Assembly: GCA_027079365.1 (NCBI GenBank)
Contig: JALWVW010000066.1
Span: 1 to 7,460, forward strand
Source of the DNA: Campylobacteraceae bacterium
GTDB lineage: Bacteria > Campylobacterota > Campylobacteria > Campylobacterales > Sulfurovaceae
Length of the DNA: 7,460 nucleotides
Direction: 5' to 3'
Shown here: in pieces, positions 4,567 through 7,460 of the stretch
How positions within the stretch are numbered: position 1 is the stretch's first letter
Layout: each line of letters opens with the position of its first letter
Notes under the pieces: generated by a model
The model's input: only the letters and a program-made list of their open reading frames with translations
What the model was told of the DNA's origin: nothing
Databases searched by the model: none
Translations under genes and position numbers: made by a program

Positions 4567-6552
4567 ATGAAAACTATTATCATAGGATTACTCATGACGC
4601 TGACCACACTGACAGCCAATGCACTCAAGAATGAACAGTCGCCCTACCTTCAGCAACACGCAGACAACCCTGTAGCCTGGATGCCGTGGACCAAAGTCAC
4701 ACTTGCCAAAGCGCAGAAAGAGCACAAACTTATCTTTCTCTCCATAGGCTACAGCACCTGCCATTGGTGTCATGTGATGGAGGAAGAGAGCTTTGAAAAG
4801 GAGGAGGTAGCCAAGGCACTGGCCAATGGCTTCATCGCCATCAAAGTAGACAGAGAGGAAATGCCCCAACTGGATAACTACTATCAAAATGTCTATCAGG
4901 TCATGAACGGCCGAGGAGGCGGATGGCCTCTAACGATCATCATGACACCAGATGCCAAACCTTTCTGGTCTGCCACCTACCTCCCCAAAGAGAATCTTCT
5001 GGATATCCTTACCCGGATACGCGATATCTATACACACAATAAGGGAAAGATCACTGATGCTACCGAGGAGATCGCCATACTGATGCAGCATTCAGATCAG
5101 CAAAAAAGCCACAACGGAGACTCTGATCTCGCACAGGTGATAGAGCGTTTTAACACATCTGTCAAAGAGAGTTTTGACGAGATGAGCGGCGGCTTTGGTA
5201 CGGCACCAAAATTCCCTAGAGCCACCCTACTCGAAGCCATGCTGGATCTCTACAGTACCCATCATGACAAAGCACTTCTTGATATGGTAGAGGTAACCCT
5301 TCGGGCAATGGCCAAGGGCGGTATCTATGATCAGATAGAAAGTGGATTTTACCGTTACAGTGTCGATGGACAGTGGCATATTCCTCATTTTGAGAAAATG
5401 CTTTATACCCAGGCGGAACTCATCCGTGTCTATACCAAAGCCTACCTCATCACACACGATCCTTTTTATAAGAAAATAGTGAATGACCTCATTACCTTTA
5501 TCCATAATCGTTTTGACAAAGATCACCTACTCCATAGTGCCAGTGATGCAGATAGCCTCTCTGCTGAGGGGAAAAAAGAGGAAGGCTACTACTTTGTATT
5601 TCGCTACGATGAGACACTGAAATTTCTCAAAAGCAAAGGGCATACTGCACAAGAAGCAAAAAGGATACTGGACTATTTTCATATCACAAAAGAGGGTAAT
5701 TTTGAACGAAGCACTACCAATCCCCATATCCAGGAAAGCAAGCCCTTGGCAAATCTAGAAAAAATCAAACAAGAGCTCACCACACTCCGATCTCAAAAAT
5801 CCTACCCTTTTGTTGACAATAAAATACTCACCTCTTGGAATGCCATGACTATCTCAGCACTGGCACTGGCAGCAAGATTAGATCCAAAATATGGTATAGA
5901 GGCTCGTACGCGCATGGAAACTCTACTCTCCTCTCTGTATGTTAAAAAAACACTCTATCACCAAAAACTCGCAAACCATCCACTGAAAGTATCTGCCGTA
6001 TTTGAAGACTATGCTTTTTTGATCGATGCTTTGGTAGATACGTATGGCATTGACTATAACGAAACATATCTTACGCTGGCTCAAACTTTGACACAGGAAG
6101 CGATCAAGAAATTTTATGATCAAGGAAGCTGGAATCTCAGTGATGATGCCTACAAAACCAAAGCGGGACTCTATGACAGTGCCTATGCCTCTGCTGCCTC
6201 TGTCATGACCAGAGCCCTGTTTAAACTCTCCCTGCTGACAGACGACACTACACTGTATGAAGTGGCTACCAAATCCATCAAACAAAACCCAAAACTTATG
6301 CGTACCTATCCCGACGGTATCGCCACAGCCTTCGATACCTTTTTGGGTTATAAGAAGGGTTATGCCATCCTCAAGTCCACCAAAGCAGCACTCCTAAAAG
6401 AGCGGAAGCGCATAGAGGCACGTGTGCACCCCTATCTACTGACAAAAGCTATAACTCTAGATCAGCCACTATGGCTGGCATGTAGCATGCAACTCTGCTT
6501 TGCTACTGATAAAGTATTAGAGAAGGTATTAGAGAAGATAGAGAAGCGATAA
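4567..6552 (+). CDS. Exported DUF255 thioredoxin-fold / (alpha/alpha)-barrel protein
   Basis: 661 aa, near the usual 650-750 of the YyaL/SPATA20 family. Residues 1-19 look like a cleavable signal peptide (M-K-T-I-I-I-G-L-L-M, cleavage after A-N-A), placed directly before the family's start signature N-E-Q-S-P-Y-L-Q-Q-H-A-D-N-P-V-A-W. The thioredoxin-like DUF255 domain spans about 21-175 with the active-site motif C65-H-W-C68-H, V-D-R-E-E 94-98 and G-G-W-P-L-T 118-123. A helical barrel of glycoside-hydrolase/epimerase type follows (G-G-F-G-T-A-P-K-F-P 208-217, G-G-I-Y-D-Q-I 251-257, P-H-F-E-K-M-L-Y 273-280, D-A-D-S, and K-I-L-T-S-W-N-A-M). The biochemical role of the family is not established. 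CxxC suggests redox activity and the signal peptide suggests the periplasm; both are inference. AGGA lies 9 bases before the ATG. A lipoprotein gene follows after 44 bases, probably co-transcribed. The last codons contain a 12-base tandem repeat. Confidence 0.92.
   Translation: MKTIIIGLLMTLTTLTANALKNEQSPYLQQHADNPVAWMPWTKVTLAKAQKEHKLIFLSIGYSTCHWCHVMEEESFEKEEVAKALANGFIAIKVDREEMPQLDNYYQNVYQVMNGRGGGWPLTIIMTPDAKPFWSATYLPKENLLDILTRIRDIYTHNKGKITDATEEIAILMQHSDQQKSHNGDSDLAQVIERFNTSVKESFDEMSGGFGTAPKFPRATLLEAMLDLYSTHHDKALLDMVEVTLRAMAKGGIYDQIESGFYRYSVDGQWHIPHFEKMLYTQAELIRVYTKAYLITHDPFYKKIVNDLITFIHNRFDKDHLLHSASDADSLSAEGKKEEGYYFVFRYDETLKFLKSKGHTAQEAKRILDYFHITKEGNFERSTTNPHIQESKPLANLEKIKQELTTLRSQKSYPFVDNKILTSWNAMTISALALAARLDPKYGIEARTRMETLLSSLYVKKTLYHQKLANHPLKVSAVFEDYAFLIDALVDTYGIDYNETYLTLAQTLTQEAIKKFYDQGSWNLSDDAYKTKAGLYDSAYASAASVMTRALFKLSLLTDDTTLYEVATKSIKQNPKLMRTYPDGIATAFDTFLGYKKGYAILKSTKAALLKERKRIEARVHPYLLTKAITLDQPLWLACSMQLCFATDKVLEKVLEKIEKR
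6514..6546 (+). repeat. Short 12-base tandem repeat at the end of the DUF255 gene
   Basis: GTATTAGAGAAG occurs at 6514-6525 and again at 6526-6537, followed by a 9-base partial copy ATAGAGAAG (6538-6546). It encodes V-L-E-K, V-L-E-K and I-E-K at the extreme C-terminus. The unit is a multiple of three, so copy changes would keep the frame. Confidence 0.8.
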
Positions 6553-6596
6553 GAAAGATTTTGGTAGGATAATCCAGGTAACACAAAGGAGCCCCG

Positions 6597-6992
6597 ATGA
6601 GAAAAATACTGTTATTTCCATTTTTGATATGGCTACTCTTACTGACCGGATGCGTATCTCAGCCAAACCAAGTTGGTACACAAGTCACTACACAGATTCG
6701 CTATTCTGCCTATCTGGGGAAAACCATCCCTCTGTTTATTTTAGGAAATGGTACACCCTATAGCAAAAAGGTACTCTCCGATGGAAGCAGACGCTATACT
6801 TGGAATTCCGGAAGGAGCACACCCTATAGACATCCTACACTTTTAGGAGAATGGACAGAAGATGACTGGATGCACGGAGAGTGCGAGATTCAGATACTCA
6901 CTGATCCACAGGGACGCATTACAGCCATCTATGCACGCAGTGACAGAAAGAAAAACTGGGATGCAGCACGCTGTCGGGACTATCTGAAGTGA
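6597..6992 (+). CDS. Small predicted lipoprotein, unknown function
   Basis: 131 aa. A lipoprotein signal is plain: basic M-R-K, a hydrophobic stretch, then the lipobox L-L-T-G-C with Cys19 as lipidation site. The mature part (about 113 aa) has no other membrane segment. It contains I-L-G-N-G-T-P around 48-54, D-G-S-R-R-Y-T-W 62-69, G-E-C-E-I 94-98, D-P-Q-G-R-I 103-108 and a final C-R-D-Y-L. The order (a G-x-P turn, a D-G...Y-x-W strand, and C...D-x-x-G-x-I...C) resembles small BamE/SmpA-like envelope lipoproteins, but I cannot assign a family. C96 and C126 could form a disulfide in the periplasm. AAGGAG 6 bases before the ATG is a strong ribosome site. It follows the DUF255 gene by 44 bases with no terminator between, so one transcript is likely. 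Confidence 0.85.
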   Translation: MRKILLFPFLIWLLLLTGCVSQPNQVGTQVTTQIRYSAYLGKTIPLFILGNGTPYSKKVLSDGSRRYTWNSGRSTPYRHPTLLGEWTEDDWMHGECEIQILTDPQGRITAIYARSDRKKNWDAARCRDYLK

Positions 6993-6998
6993 CACCCA

Positions 6999-7039
6999 AC
7001 CCTATTCAAATCGTGTATGATTCTGATTTGCTGTAGGGT
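6999..7039. terminator. Two-tier hairpin between convergent genes, candidate bidirectional terminator
   Basis: ACCCTA (6999-7004) pairs with TAGGGT (7034-7039) and, inside it, CAAATC (7007-7012) pairs with GATTTG (7025-7030); the tiers are separated by a small internal loop (2 against 3 bases) and closed by a 12-base loop. It fills most of the 57-base gap between the lipoprotein and cysK stops, the right place for a shared terminator. No long T-run follows on either strand, so strength is uncertain. Confidence 0.45.
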
Positions 7040-7049
7040 ATTTCAAGTC

Positions 7050-7460
7050 CTACTCATACAACGCTGAACTCAAGTAGCGTTCACCTGTATCACAGAGGAT
7101 CGTGGTGATGACTTTTCCTCTGTTCTCTTCTCTAGCAGCCAGCAGTGAAGCGGCATACACATTGGCACCAGAAGAGATACCTACGAGTAAGCCCTCCTCT
7201 CTCGCCAGCGCCCTTGAAGTTTTTATAGCATCTGCATCGGAGACTCTGATGACCTCATCATAGATCTCTTCATTGAGCACATCAGGCACAAAGCCCGCAC
7301 CGATTCCCTGTATCGCATGTGGTGCCGCCGTCTCTCCGCTCAATACCGCTGAGGATTCTGGCTCCACGGCAATGATCTGGATATCAGGATTCTGTTTTTT
7401 AAGCACTTCTCCTACTCCGGTAATCGTACCACCTGTGCCTACTGCAGCCACAAAGATATC
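7050..7460 (-). CDS. cysK: Cysteine synthase A (O-acetylserine sulfhydrylase), 5' partial
   Basis: The minus-strand frame enters from the right edge and ends at a TAG at 7050-7052, giving 136 C-terminal residues of a protein normally near 305 aa. An internal GTG at 7451 is not the start: the frame continues upstream as D-I-F-V-A-A-V-G-T-G-G-T. Visible are the PLP-phosphate loop G-T-G-G-T-I-T-G, A-V-E-P-E-S-S-A-V-L-S-G, G-I-G-A-G-F-V-P, the PLP-ring Ser in G-I-S-S-G-A-N, and D-T-G-E-R-Y-L-S near the C-terminus. CysK makes cysteine from O-acetylserine and sulfide with PLP in the cytosol. CysM and cystathionine beta-synthase share the fold, but the G-x-G-A-G-F-x-P and D-T-G-E-R-Y-L-S forms favour CysK. 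The gene is convergent with the lipoprotein and unconnected to the other blocks. Confidence 0.93.
   Translation of the reverse strand, partial: DIFVAAVGTGGTITGVGEVLKKQNPDIQIIAVEPESSAVLSGETAAPHAIQGIGAGFVPDVLNEEIYDEVIRVSDADAIKTSRALAREEGLLVGISSGANVYAASLLAAREENRGKVITTILCDTGERYLSSALYE

Noticed and set aside
5923..6285. 120-codon minus frame inside the DUF255 gene
   Set aside because: It lies opposite the conserved barrel region and shows no recognisable domain or start signal.
7445..7451. GTG near 7451 as a start for a short cysK-like gene
   Set aside because: The frame continues to the window edge with family-matching residues (D-I-F-V before A-A-V-G-T-G-G-T), so this is a truncated view of a full gene.

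Overview
The window looks like a chromosomal housekeeping segment of a Campylobacterota (Epsilonproteobacteria) member, probably a Sulfurovum/Sulfurimonas-like lineage or a relative. The pointers are protein character (a leucyl-transferase Bpt, a futalosine-type MTA/SAH nucleosidase, a short-tailed SlyD), promoters that show a -10 box without a clear -35, and the gene order slyD-fabD-mtnN-ttcA-like. From memory, Campylobacter jejuni has the same order (Cj0115-Cj0118). The species cannot be fixed from the sequence alone. Coding density is very high: no gene-free stretch exceeds about 145 bases, and I see no tRNA, rRNA, CRISPR array, insertion sequence or phage gene.

Left edge (1-545, + strand): the C-terminal three quarters of bpt, an N-end-rule leucyltransferase, cut by the window edge. 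Its last 14 bases overlap tail-to-tail with a minus-strand gene (532-1305) encoding an exported all-helical protein made of two PilJ-type sensor modules. That gene is AT-richer than its neighbours and has its own likely TATAAT promoter.

Minus-strand block (1370-4423), read right to left: slyD (metallochaperone/prolyl isomerase), fabD (malonyl-CoA:ACP transacylase), mtnN/mqnB (MTA/SAH/aminodeoxyfutalosine nucleosidase) and a TtcA-like tRNA-thiolation PP-loop protein. fabD and mtnN overlap by one base (TGATG), and mtnN and the ttcA-like gene are 4 bases apart, so these three are surely co-transcribed. slyD is separated from fabD by 135 bases that hold a perfect 10-bp hairpin and a candidate fabD promoter. 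Translation starts for fabD and the ttcA-like gene are placed inside their longest open frames.

Right block (4567-6992, + strand): divergent from slyD, a two-gene unit for the cell envelope. It comprises a DUF255 thioredoxin-fold/(alpha/alpha)-barrel protein that carries an export signal, unusual for a family normally regarded as cytoplasmic, and a small lipoprotein with two extra cysteines. The pairing suggests an envelope role, possibly redox-related, but that is inference. A two-tier hairpin (6999-7039) separates it from the convergent, right-truncated cysK (7050-7460, minus).

Most of the window is ordinary metabolism. The items most worth a second look are the free-standing double PilJ-module protein, the exported DUF255 protein with its lipoprotein partner, the cysteine-poor TtcA homologue, and the slyD-fabD intergenic hairpin.
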